DNA of 20,765 nucleotides from Actinomycetota bacterium (GTDB taxonomy: Bacteria; Actinomycetota; Acidimicrobiia; Acidimicrobiales; JAHWKP01): contig JAHWKP010000008.1 of the NCBI GenBank assembly GCA_019347775.1, positions 1-20,765 of the forward strand, read 5' to 3'. The notes under the pieces were generated by a model, which worked only from the letters and a program-made list of their open reading frames with translations, had not been told where the DNA came from and did not search any database. Made by a program: the position numbers and the translations under genes. Positions 6,562 through 13,979 of the stretch are shown here, one piece after another (position 1 is the first letter of the stretch; every line of letters starts with the position of its first letter).

Positions 6562-7827
6562 CTAAGCGAAACGGAGTAAGTGTTGTTCGCGTTTGCCTCT
6601 TCTTAGGAGGATGTAGCCGCCGGCGATGAGGTCGGTGGGGGTGAGTTTTCGGTCGACGTCGTCCTCGCGACGGTTGTTCACGTAGGCGCCACCTTGGCTG
6701 ATCGTGGTGCGGGCTGCGGACTTCGAGCGCACCAGGGCCCCGGCGAGGGCGTCGACGAGCGGCAGACCGTCTCCGTCAAGGTGCGAGCGAGGGCGCGTCG
6801 ACGAGGGCGCGTCGGCGAGCACATCGAGCAACGTCTGCTCGTCCAGCGAAGTGATCTCCTCGGTGAACAACAGACCGGATACGCGTGCGGCGCGCCTCGC
6901 CTCGTCCTCGCCATGGACGAGCGTGGTCACTTCGGTGGCGAGCACTCGCTGGGCCTCGCGCTTTTCGGGACGTTCCGACGTCGCCGTGTCGAGGTCCTCG
7001 ATGTGCTCGCGGGACAGGAAGGTGTAGTCGCGCAGGAAGTTGCCGACGTCGGCGTCCTCGATACGGAGGAAGAACTGGTAGAGGTGATACGGGCTCGTGC
7101 GCTGGGCGTCCAGCCACACCGCGTTGCCCGCCGTCTTGCCCATCTTTTCTCCGCCGATAGTGACTAGAGGCCACACGAGGGCGTGGGCCTGGCTCGAGCG
7201 CACCTTCCGGATGAGATCCGTTCCGGCAACGATGTTGCCCCACTGGTCGCTGCCGCCGATCTGGAGTCGGCACTCGAACCGGTCGAAGAGCTGCAGGTAG
7301 TCGTAGGCCTGGAGTAGCTGGTAACTGAACTCGGTGAAGGAGATTCCCTGCTCTCGCTCCTCGAGCCTCGAGCGCACCGATTCCTTGGCGATCATTGTGT
7401 TGACGGTGAAGTACTTGCCGACGTCGCGCAGGAAGTCCATCAGCCGCATCGATCCGAGCCAGTCGAGGTTGTCGACCACCGATCCCCCAGTATCCGGATC
7501 TACGAAGCGTTCGACCTGTAACCGGATTCCTTCGACCATGGCCTTGATCTCGTCGACTCCGGTCAGCTGCCTTTCCTCGGAGCGCCCCGACGGATCTCCG
7601 ACCAGCCCGGTACCACCTCCTACGAGGGCGATCGGACGGTGGCCTGCCCGCTGGAACCGCCTCAGGGTCACCAGCCCGAGCAGGTGGCCGATGTGCAGGC
7701 TGTCTGCCGTGGGATCGCAACCGAGGTACACGGTCAGAGGACCCTTGGCGAGCTCCTTCTCGAGGTCAGGCGTGACGCTATGGACCAGGCCTCTCCACAC
7801 GAGATCCTCGAAGAGCGACTCCGCCAC
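6562..7827 (-). CDS. tyrS: Tyrosyl-tRNA synthetase
   Basis: A class I aminoacyl-tRNA synthetase that charges tRNA-Tyr with tyrosine. The 421 residues match the bacterial TyrS length. The ATP-binding HIGH motif is intact at 45-48 (ADSLHIGHLLGL). GGSDQWGNIVAG (191-202) belongs to the tyrosine-binding region. The KMSKS loop is KMGKT (228-232), a usual variant. The C-terminal 65 residues form an S4 RNA-binding domain (AARTTISQGGAYVNNRR). The start is a GTG at 7827 with no Shine-Dalgarno. Instead a -10-like GATACT ends 6 bases before it, which suggests a leaderless transcript. No T-box leader can fit in the 31-bp gap to the divergent neighbour. Confidence 0.96.
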   Translation of the reverse strand: MAESLFEDLVWRGLVHSVTPDLEKELAKGPLTVYLGCDPTADSLHIGHLLGLVTLRRFQRAGHRPIALVGGGTGLVGDPSGRSEERQLTGVDEIKAMVEGIRLQVERFVDPDTGGSVVDNLDWLGSMRLMDFLRDVGKYFTVNTMIAKESVRSRLEEREQGISFTEFSYQLLQAYDYLQLFDRFECRLQIGGSDQWGNIVAGTDLIRKVRSSQAHALVWPLVTIGGEKMGKTAGNAVWLDAQRTSPYHLYQFFLRIEDADVGNFLRDYTFLSREHIEDLDTATSERPEKREAQRVLATEVTTLVHGEDEARRAARVSGLLFTEEITSLDEQTLLDVLADAPSSTRPRSHLDGDGLPLVDALAGALVRSKSAARTTISQGGAYVNNRREDDVDRKLTPTDLIAGGYILLRRGKREQHLLRFA

Positions 7828-7833
7828 CTGCCC

Positions 7834-7839
7834 AGTATC
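7834..7839 (-). promoter_or_regulatory. Candidate -10 element of leaderless tyrS
   Basis: On the minus strand GATACT is followed by 6 bases and then the GTG start of tyrS. That is the spacing of leaderless actinobacterial genes, where transcription starts at the first base of the start codon. There is no ribosome-binding site to suggest otherwise and no clear -35 box. Confidence 0.45.
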
Positions 7840-7846
7840 GCCCGGT

Positions 7847-7852
7847 TAGGGT
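7847..7852 (+). promoter_or_regulatory. Candidate -10 element of the leaderless septum-formation lipoprotein gene
   Basis: TAGGGT fits the TAnnnT -10 consensus and is followed by exactly 6 bases and then the ATG at 7859. No ribosome-binding site is present. It lies 7 bases from the opposing tyrS -10, so the two promoters must compete or share one polymerase site. It sits inside the inverted repeat CCCGG...CCGGG (7841-7857). Confidence 0.45.
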
Positions 7853-7858
7853 CCGGGC

Positions 7859-8431
7859 ATGCGAACCCGCAATGGCCTGATCACCCTCTTCCTCGCTGCC
7901 GCGCTCGCCTTGGCGGGTGCCTGTGGCGACGACGAGCCGACCCGAGATGAGTCCGGTTCGATCAGCGAGACCGACGACGTCACGCCCAATTCACTCCAGG
8001 TCGGAGACTGCTTCAACGATCCCGACGAGTCCGCCACCGAAGTCACTTCGCTGGAGGCGGTGCCTTGCGACGAGCCCCACGACAACGAGATTTTCCACGT
8101 CTTCGATCTCGAGGGCGACGACTTCCCCGGGGAAGACGAGGTCAAGCGCCTGGGCATGGAGGGATGCGAAGCTGAGTTCGAGGGCTACGTCGGAACGCCG
8201 CTAGCCGAGAGCGGACTAGCCATCGTGCCCGTCACCCCGACCGAGGGATCGTGGGAGAGCACCGACGACCGCACCATCCTCTGCGCTGCCTACAACTCCG
8301 ATGGCGCGCCGCTGACTGGATCGGTCGAGGGTAGGGGCGCGGCTGCGCCCGCGGGCGAGGGTGGCGCTCCGCCAGGTGAGCCGGCACCGGAAGACGGAAG
8401 CGCGCCCGAGGGCGATGCCCCTCAGGGCTAG
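7859..8431 (+). CDS. Lipoprotein of the septum-formation family (Septum_form-like)
   Basis: A 190-residue predicted lipoprotein. The signal peptide MRTRNGLITLFLAAALALAGAC ends with Cys22; the -3 residue is Ala rather than Leu, so the lipobox is slightly weak. The mature part has SLQVGDCFNDP, then AVPCDEPHDNEIFHVFDL and later EGCEAEF and TILCAAYNSDG. The GDCF...VPC..PHDxE pattern with paired cysteines is that of the actinobacterial 'septum formation' domain, found on secreted or membrane-bound proteins. Four cysteines in the domain could form two disulfides. The C-terminal 30 residues are Pro/Gly/Glu-rich and look disordered. The family's exact role is unclear, so cell-division involvement is only by family name. 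Its stop codon overlaps that of the convergent CAP-domain gene. Confidence 0.72.
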   Translation: MRTRNGLITLFLAAALALAGACGDDEPTRDESGSISETDDVTPNSLQVGDCFNDPDESATEVTSLEAVPCDEPHDNEIFHVFDLEGDDFPGEDEVKRLGMEGCEAEFEGYVGTPLAESGLAIVPVTPTEGSWESTDDRTILCAAYNSDGAPLTGSVEGRGAAAPAGEGGAPPGEPAPEDGSAPEGDAPQG

Positions 8432-9846
8432 CTGAACAGAAGCTGGATCGCCGCGTCGGGCACGGCCGCCGCGTTTCCGACAACGGTGGCGCTCACCCAG
8501 CGTCGGTTCTGTGTCGCCACGTACCCATAGGACCACGAGTTCGGATTGGATGCCGTCAGCACGAGCGGGGCTCCCTGGCGCGCAGCATCCGGCGCCGACA
8601 CCAGCGCGTCGGCGAAACCCGAGCCGGACGCCACGACGATCCGCGAAGCCGACGGAAAGAACGTGTTGGCGACGTTGACCGCAGTGGCGTAACGGTCTGT
8701 TCCGTGGACCCGCTGCGTCATGCCTGCGGCCTGGGCCGTGAGGTCGGACACCGCTGCCGGGCCGCCGACGACGATCCGCGGTACCAGCGGGTTGGTGGCC
8801 AGGTAACTGGCTGTTGCCGGTGGGACGCTTTGGGGCGCCACCAAAATGATCGGCGACCGCCGGCTGGCCGCGACCGCCGAGGCCGCCACCGCATCGGGGA
8901 ACGCCATCCCGGACACCACGAACAGCGACGTCGGAGAGGCGTTGACTCGCGGAGCGACGGCGGCGGCCGTCGCGTATCGGTCAGTTCCCGCGATCCGCTC
9001 GGTGGCGATGCCGTTGGTCCGGAACGTGTCTTCGATCGCCACGGGCAGGGCGTTGGTGCCGCCGAGAAGGATCACCCGTCCGTCAGGGGACAGGACGCGC
9101 TTGGCCTCGGTGACCACGTTGGCCGGCACACCCGAACGGGGGACCAACAGAACACTGCCGTTGTGAGCCGCGGCCAGCGGCCCTCCGGCCAGCGCATCGG
9201 CGAACTCGTCTGCTCGGGCCACGACTATCCGGGCGGCGGTGCCGGCGGGAAGGCGCTGGCTGACCAGGACGGATGAGTCCGACTCGGATGCGCCGACGAG
9301 ACGGGTGATCGGCGTGCGGGTCTCCCAGCCGACCGGGGTGGTAGTCGCGACGAAATCGACGGTGACCCACATTCTTGACTCAGCCCACCGCACGCCGACG
9401 CCGACCCACTGGAAGTCACCGAGGATGTTGTCGCGGTGCTTGGTCGAATTCATGAATGCGGCGTGGAGTTGGGCAACGCTGCCTCCCGCACCGATGTTTT
9501 CACCGGCTCGCCGCCAAGAAGGCAGCGAGACAGCCAGCTGATCAGCGAAGTTGGGGTTATGGCGCAGCACTCCGTCGGAGGCCATCACCCCTGACCAGCT
9601 GCGGGCTACGTCGCGCGCTGAGGGGACCATGGCGAGGGGCTGCATTCCTCGCTCCCAGCGCTCCCGATTCATGAGGTTGACGAAGTCCCACTCGTCCCAC
9701 TGAGGGTGGGTGGCGCTGGCCCGGGCGCTCGGAATCGTCGCGGCGACCATGGCGATCGACGCAAGGGCCGCTACGACGCGGAGGAACAAAAGGCGCGGAA
9801 CCACATATAGGTACTCGGCGCGGAGCGCCGAGGAGCAGAGGGCCAT
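8428..9846 (-). CDS. Secreted CAP/SCP-domain protein with cell wall-binding (CWB2) repeats
   Basis: A 472-residue exported protein. Residues about 15-45 are a signal sequence (LLFLRVVAALASIAMVAATIPSARASA). Residues about 50-170 form a CAP (SCP/PR-1) domain, with His96 in LRHNP, Glu117 in GENIGAGG and HRDNILGDFQWVGVG (137-151). Residues about 185-472 hold three CWB2 repeats, marked by ADALAGGPLAA, the two GTDRYATA motifs (287 and 382), GMAFPDAVAAS and GSGFADALVSAP. CWB2 triplets attach proteins non-covalently to cell wall polymers, so this should sit on the surface with its CAP domain exposed. The start ATG at 9846 has GGGGAG eight bases before it; a GTG at 9804 would give a shorter and more usual signal peptide. 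It appears to be a single gene, divergent from nothing and read toward the septum-formation lipoprotein. Confidence 0.88.
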   Translation of the reverse strand: MALCSSALRAEYLYVVPRLLFLRVVAALASIAMVAATIPSARASATHPQWDEWDFVNLMNRERWERGMQPLAMVPSARDVARSWSGVMASDGVLRHNPNFADQLAVSLPSWRRAGENIGAGGSVAQLHAAFMNSTKHRDNILGDFQWVGVGVRWAESRMWVTVDFVATTTPVGWETRTPITRLVGASESDSSVLVSQRLPAGTAARIVVARADEFADALAGGPLAAAHNGSVLLVPRSGVPANVVTEAKRVLSPDGRVILLGGTNALPVAIEDTFRTNGIATERIAGTDRYATAAAVAPRVNASPTSLFVVSGMAFPDAVAASAVAASRRSPIILVAPQSVPPATASYLATNPLVPRIVVGGPAAVSDLTAQAAGMTQRVHGTDRYATAVNVANTFFPSASRIVVASGSGFADALVSAPDAARQGAPLVLTASNPNSWSYGYVATQNRRWVSATVVGNAAAVPDAAIQLLFS

Positions 9847-9894
9847 CCCCCAAACTCCCCATAGGGACCAGTCCGTTCAGGTGGCGCCGCAGGG

Positions 9895-10317
9895 TTAACC
9901 CACGGCCAGGCCTCGCCTTAGTCGGGCCGCCGCCTCTTGCATCGAGGCTTCATCCTCGTACCGCACACGGGGCCAGAAGAATCCCCGCAGGCCGTCCTTC
10001 CGGTGGCGGGGCACCACGTGCACGTGGAGGTGGGGCACGCTCTGGCTGACCCGGTTGTTCACAGCGACGAAGGACCCGTGCGCCTGCAGGCCGTCCGGGG
10101 CTTCGACGGCTCGAGCGACGCGCTGAACCACTTCAAACAGCTCGGGGATCTGTTCGACCGGAAGATCGGGCAGCGTCTCGACGTGGAGTCGCGGGACGAC
10201 CAGAACGTGGCCGTGGAATACCGGCGCGCGGTCCAAGAACGCCACGACGGCCTCCTCTTCCAGCACTACATGTGCGTCGCCTTCACCGGCGACTACGGCA
10301 CAGAAGACGCAGGACAT
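9895..10317 (-). CDS. HIT-family nucleotide hydrolase/transferase
   Basis: A 140-residue histidine triad protein of the Hint/Fhit superfamily, which hydrolyses nucleoside phosphoramidates or dinucleoside polyphosphates. The triad HLHVHVVPR is at residues 96-104, with His98 the expected nucleophile. The N-terminal CVFCAVVAGE (Cys3, Cys6) is the zinc-binding start common to many bacterial HIT proteins, and FHGHVLVVPRLHVETL supplies the other conserved histidines. I chose the ATG at 10317 because this is where family members begin (MSCVFC). An upstream in-frame ATG at 10347 would add ten residues of poor-looking sequence and overlap the divergent gene. The physiological substrate cannot be told. 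Confidence 0.88.
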   Translation of the reverse strand: MSCVFCAVVAGEGDAHVVLEEEAVVAFLDRAPVFHGHVLVVPRLHVETLPDLPVEQIPELFEVVQRVARAVEAPDGLQAHGSFVAVNNRVSQSVPHLHVHVVPRHRKDGLRGFFWPRVRYEDEASMQEAAARLRRGLAVG

Positions 10318-10322
10318 CGCCG

Positions 10323-10328
10323 TAGCAT
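10323..10328 (+). promoter_or_regulatory. Possible -10 element of the DUF3151-putA operon
   Basis: TAGCAT fits TAnnnT and ends 8 bases before the GTG at 10337, compatible with a leaderless or nearly leaderless transcript. No Shine-Dalgarno is seen before the GTG or the in-frame ATG at 10346. Without a -35 box this remains a weak call. Confidence 0.3.
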
Positions 10329-10336
10329 GGCCGTCC

Positions 10337-10801
10337 GTGCCCGACATGCCCGTCTCGATGACTGCAGGCCTAGGCGAGACGGTCCTGCCGGCGCCTCCGG
10401 AGGAGGCCTCCGATCGCCTGCGGAAGGCTCTTGCTCTCAGCGGGCCCGAGCGGCGCGAGGCGATCTCGAAGGTGGCGGGTACTTATCCGACCTATCTCGA
10501 CGCCTGGGCCGAACTCGGGGCGGCGGCAAGGGACGCCGTCGAGGCCTATGCCTGTTACCGCGTCGGATACCACCGGGGCTTGGACGCATTGAGAGCAGCC
10601 GGTTGGCGCGGCTCTGGCTATGTCCGCTGGTCCCGACCCACCAACCGCGGGTTCTTGAAATCTCTCGTCGGTTTGGCGGAAGTGGCTGGAGAGCTCGGCG
10701 AATCCAGCGAGGAGGAGCGGTGCCGGACCTTCGCGGCCCAGCTGGATCCGGAGTGGTCTGCCGAGGCGAGCGGTGCCGAGCAGCCGAGGGATAGTCAGTG
10801 A
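10337..10801 (+). CDS. DUF3151 family protein
   Basis: A 154-residue protein of an actinobacterial family of unknown function. The diagnostic core is VEAYACYRVGYHRGLDALRAAGWRGSG followed by NRGFLKSLVGLAEVA; these stretches match the conserved AYA..R.GYHRGLD.LR..GW.G and PNRGFL blocks that define DUF3151. The N-terminal half resembles a helical TPR-like solenoid (LSGPERREAISKVAGTYPTYLDAWAELGAAA), which is also usual for the family. The start may be the GTG at 10337, or the in-frame ATGs at 10346 or 10358. Its stop codon overlaps the start of the proline catabolic gene (GTGA, 10798-10801), so translation is probably coupled. That arrangement is the only hint to function. Confidence 0.85.
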   Translation: MPDMPVSMTAGLGETVLPAPPEEASDRLRKALALSGPERREAISKVAGTYPTYLDAWAELGAAARDAVEAYACYRVGYHRGLDALRAAGWRGSGYVRWSRPTNRGFLKSLVGLAEVAGELGESSEEERCRTFAAQLDPEWSAEASGAEQPRDSQ

Positions 10802-13800
10802 GCCGGCGAGTGTCGCCTCCGTCGGATCCGATCACCGAGCTCGCCACCGAGATCACGAAACGGGGCGAGGGCAAGCAGGCGCGGGTGTTCCGGATGTCGT
10901 GGTGGAGCGAGCGTCTTCTCGCCTGGGCGATGAAAGACGAGGCCTTCAAGACCCAACTGTTCCGGTTCGTCGACGTCTTCCCGGCGCTCCACGAGCCACC
11001 CGAAGTCCGACGGCATGTCAAGGAGTACTTCGGTGGCTCGGACACTCCCGTCATCATGCGGCTGGCGGTAGCGACGGCCGGAATCCTGCCCGCGGGAATC
11101 ACCTCCAGGGTCGCCCGGCGCCAGATCTCTCGGATGGCTCGCCAATTCATCGTGGGGGAGACGCCCGAGGAGGCCCTTCCGGCGCTGCGTTCGATGTGGG
11201 TGCAGGGGAGTGCCGCCACAGTCGACCTGCTCGGCGAGAAGGTGGTGACAGAAGGCGAGGCCGACCGCTACGCCGCCCGCGTGGAGCAGCTCATCCGCGC
11301 CCTGGCCGAGGGTTCCGTGTCATGGCCCTCCCGCCCAGTGCTCGAGGCCGACGATTTGGGCCCGATCCCGCGAGCGAACGTCAGCATCAAGCCGACCGCC
11401 CTGGCGTCGCTCTACGCCCCCCTGACGCGGTCCGACGGTCTTGCGCAAGCGAGGGAACGACTTCTACCGATTCTGAAGGCGGCCGCCGACCTGAACGCCT
11501 TCGTGTGGTTTGACATGGAGCACTACGCCGCGAAGGACATCACTCTTGAGCTGTTCCGTTCGCTCATGGAAGAGCCCGCTCTCGCGGATCTCCATGCCGG
11601 GATTGTCATCCAGGCGTACCTGCGGGACTCCCATGCCGACCTTTCGGACATCGTGCAATGGGCCCAAGGGCGAGTCACGCCGCCGTGGGTGCGTCTTGTC
11701 AAGGGTGCTTATTGGGACGCTGAGACGATCGAGGCTCAGGCCGAAGGCTGGCCGGTTCCGGTCTTCGAGGACAAGGACCACACCGACGCCAACTACGAGC
11801 GGTGCGTGAGGCTGTTGCATGACAGCCACGGAAAAGTGCGGGCTGCATTCGGTACCCACAACCTGCGGTCGCTCGCAGTGGCCATCCACGAGGCGCGGAC
11901 GCGGGGCATCCCCGACAACGGCTACGAGCTGCAGATGCTCGTCGGGATGGCCGAACCAGTGCAGGCCGCCATCCGCGAGATGGGTCATCGCCTGCGTATC
12001 TACGCGCCGATGGGCGAGCTCGTCCCCGGGATGGCCTACCTCGTGCGGCGGCTGCTGGAGAACACGTCGAACGAGAGCTTCGTACGGCAGCGCTTCGCGG
12101 ACGGCAAGGAACTGGACGAGCTCGTCAGGCCGCCAGAGATCACCGAAGCCTTGCCCGGTCGCGGCCACGTCGACCCACCTGCCGCCCGTCGCACCCGGGC
12201 AGACGCCCCTGCGCCCTACGAGCCCGAGCCGGTCGCCGAGTTCAGAGAAACGGGAGCCCGGCTCCGGTTTGCAGCCGCGATAGAGGCCACCGCCGGCTCG
12301 CTCGGACAAAGCGTGCCGGCGGTAATGGGTAGCCGCCGGATCGACACCGCAGAGGTCATCGACTCCGTCGACCCAGCGTCTCCCTCCACCGTGGTGGCCC
12401 GTGCAGCGCGGTGTACGGCCGAGCACGCGGCCGAGGCCCTCGCCGTCGGGCAGGCGGCGCAGCCCGATTGGGCGGCGCAGCCGGCCGAGGCCCGCGCCGA
12501 GGTCGCCTTCGGCGCGGCGGCCTGGATGCGGGAACGGCGCGACGAACTAGCCGCCCTCATGATCTTCGAGGCGGCCAAACCTTGGACCGAAGCCGACGCA
12601 GACGTCTGTGAAGCGATTGACTTCTGTGAGTACTACGGGCGCGAAGCTCTGCGGTTGGCGCGAGGCGGTCCGGTTCAGTCGCCTCCGGGCGAGTCCAATT
12701 CTCTCCACTACCGGCCCAAGGGAGTCGGCGTCGTGATCTCGCCCTGGAACTTCCCCCTGGCTATCCCGACCGGCATGGTCGTGGCCGCCCTTGTGGCTGG
12801 TAACTCTGTGGTGCTCAAGCCGGCAGAGCAGACCCCGGCCGTGGCACTCAAGCTGGTGGAAGCTCTCGAAGCAGGCGGTCTTCCGCCGGGCGTACTGGGT
12901 TTTCTTCCCGGGTTTGGCGAGGAGGTCGGTGCGCCACTCGTTGCCGACCCGCGCACTGCGTTCATCGTCTTCACCGGCTCATCGCCCGTGGGCCTGCAGA
13001 TCATTCGCACGGCTGCCGAAGTCGCTCCCGGCCAGCGGCACGTCAAGAGAGTTGTGGCCGAGATGGGCGGCAAGAACGCTTTGATCATCGACGCCGATGC
13101 CGATCTCGACCAGGCCGTGCCCGCAATTGTCAAGTCGTCGTTCGGATACGCCGGACAGAAGTGCTCGGCCGCGGCGAGGATCATCGCGCACCGGTCTGTG
13201 CACGACGACGTGGTCGAGCGCATGATCGGGGCGGCCACCGAGTTGCGGGTTGCCCATCCACGTGAGATGGCAACCCAGATCGGTCCGGTGATCGACGCCG
13301 AAGCGCACGCACGGATCAAGTCCTGCATCGAGGCGGCTCATTCGCAGGGCGAGGTCGTCCTAGCCCGCATGGACGTGCCCGACGAAGGGTGGTTCATTGG
13401 TCCCAGCATCGTGGTGGGGGCGAGTCCTCGCGCCCCCGTAAACACCGAGGAGATTTTCGGCCCGGTCGCGTCGGTCATGCGGGTCGACAGCTTCGATGAG
13501 GCGATGGAGCGCGCCAACGCCACGGCCTACGCGTTGACCGCCGGCGTGTTCAGCCGGTCTCCGAGCCACATTGAGGTCGCCTCGCGTCACCTGCGAGCCG
13601 GGAATGTCTACGTCAACAGATCCATAACGGGGGCGGTCCCGGGGCGCCAGCCGTTCGGCGGCTACGGCCTATCCGGAGTGGGGTCCAAGGCTGGGGGCCC
13701 AGACTACGTCGCACAGTTCATGGATCCACGCGTGGTGACGGAGAACACGATGCGCCAGGGTTTCGCCCCCGGCGGGCCGCCTGTCGGTCGCACGCGCGGT

Positions 13801-13806
13801 ATCTGA
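10798..13806 (+). CDS. putA: Bifunctional proline dehydrogenase / glutamate-semialdehyde dehydrogenase (PutA-like)
   Basis: A 1002-residue fusion that oxidises proline to glutamate in two steps. Residues about 60-440 are the FAD-dependent proline dehydrogenase barrel, with IQAYLRDS (271-278), VRLVKGAYWDAE (298-309) and the signature RRLLENTSNESF (417-428). Residues about 500-1000 are the NAD-dependent aldehyde dehydrogenase, with SPWNFPLAIPTGM (Asn651), FTGS (725-728), AEMGGKN (Glu755) and YAGQKCSAAAR (catalytic Cys789). Every catalytic residue is present. There is no N-terminal ribbon-helix-helix DNA-binding domain and no extra C-terminal domain, so this is the short, non-regulatory PutA type that channels the semialdehyde between the two sites. 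The GTG start overlaps the DUF3151 stop by 4 bases. A hairpin 10 bases after the stop ends the unit. Confidence 0.95.
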   Translation: MSRRVSPPSDPITELATEITKRGEGKQARVFRMSWWSERLLAWAMKDEAFKTQLFRFVDVFPALHEPPEVRRHVKEYFGGSDTPVIMRLAVATAGILPAGITSRVARRQISRMARQFIVGETPEEALPALRSMWVQGSAATVDLLGEKVVTEGEADRYAARVEQLIRALAEGSVSWPSRPVLEADDLGPIPRANVSIKPTALASLYAPLTRSDGLAQARERLLPILKAAADLNAFVWFDMEHYAAKDITLELFRSLMEEPALADLHAGIVIQAYLRDSHADLSDIVQWAQGRVTPPWVRLVKGAYWDAETIEAQAEGWPVPVFEDKDHTDANYERCVRLLHDSHGKVRAAFGTHNLRSLAVAIHEARTRGIPDNGYELQMLVGMAEPVQAAIREMGHRLRIYAPMGELVPGMAYLVRRLLENTSNESFVRQRFADGKELDELVRPPEITEALPGRGHVDPPAARRTRADAPAPYEPEPVAEFRETGARLRFAAAIEATAGSLGQSVPAVMGSRRIDTAEVIDSVDPASPSTVVARAARCTAEHAAEALAVGQAAQPDWAAQPAEARAEVAFGAAAWMRERRDELAALMIFEAAKPWTEADADVCEAIDFCEYYGREALRLARGGPVQSPPGESNSLHYRPKGVGVVISPWNFPLAIPTGMVVAALVAGNSVVLKPAEQTPAVALKLVEALEAGGLPPGVLGFLPGFGEEVGAPLVADPRTAFIVFTGSSPVGLQIIRTAAEVAPGQRHVKRVVAEMGGKNALIIDADADLDQAVPAIVKSSFGYAGQKCSAAARIIAHRSVHDDVVERMIGAATELRVAHPREMATQIGPVIDAEAHARIKSCIEAAHSQGEVVLARMDVPDEGWFIGPSIVVGASPRAPVNTEEIFGPVASVMRVDSFDEAMERANATAYALTAGVFSRSPSHIEVASRHLRAGNVYVNRSITGAVPGRQPFGGYGLSGVGSKAGGPDYVAQFMDPRVVTENTMRQGFAPGGPPVGRTRGI

Positions 13807-13815
13807 GGGGCGCCT

Positions 13816-13842
13816 CCGGGCGGACGCGCCAAAGCCGCCCGG
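13816..13842 (+). terminator. Hairpin terminator after putA
   Basis: CCGGGCGG (13816-13823) pairs with CCGCCCGG (13835-13842), an 8-bp stem with an 11-base loop, starting 10 bases after the stop codon. No T-run follows, so it may act as a barrier hairpin or with Rho. It also faces the end of the tiny membrane peptide gene on the other strand. Confidence 0.5.
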
Positions 13843-13876
13843 GCAAATCCGAGCGGCTCCGGAGTCTGCGCCTGAT

Positions 13877-13936
13877 CTAGAAGATCAGAATTAGAAGAAT
13901 TATGAGCAGGATGAGGGTTCCGAGTCCGATGTACAT
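13877..13936 (-). CDS. Candidate 19-residue hydrophobic membrane peptide
   Basis: The minus strand encodes MYIGLGTLILLIILLILIF and then TAG. After a short polar start the peptide is pure Leu/Ile, enough for one membrane span. The IGxGTxxLLIILLI pattern resembles the first half of small DUF3309-like membrane proteins, which have a similar LGTILLIILILLL start. The codons in this segment are AT-rich (ATA, ATT, CTT, CTA), in contrast with the GC-rich neighbours. There is no clear ribosome site; GAACC...TATAGAGC precedes the ATG. It sits alone in the putA to flavin-reductase gap, antisense to neither gene. A chance ORF cannot be excluded, but its composition is that of a real membrane peptide. Confidence 0.45.
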   Translation of the reverse strand: MYIGLGTLILLIILLILIF

Positions 13937-13979
13937 GCTCTATAGGTTCCCGCCACGCCGTAGGAGGTAAACACTCCAG

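Noticed and set aside
6776..7720. 314-codon frame within tyrS on the same strand
   Set aside because: Frame-shifted copy of tyrS with Arg/Ala/Pro-rich product and no motif; tyrS has all active-site residues.
7828..7858. T-box riboswitch for tyrS
   Set aside because: The gap is only 31 bp, far too short for a T-box leader, and no specifier-loop or antiterminator sequence is visible.
10345..10348. Overlapping opposed ATGs in CATG as true starts of both HIT and DUF3151 genes
   Set aside because: HIT family members begin at the MSCVFC position (10317), so the outer minus-strand ATG is probably not used.
11464..12426. 320-codon minus-strand frame inside putA
   Set aside because: Antisense to conserved proline dehydrogenase sequence; no start context and no known domain.
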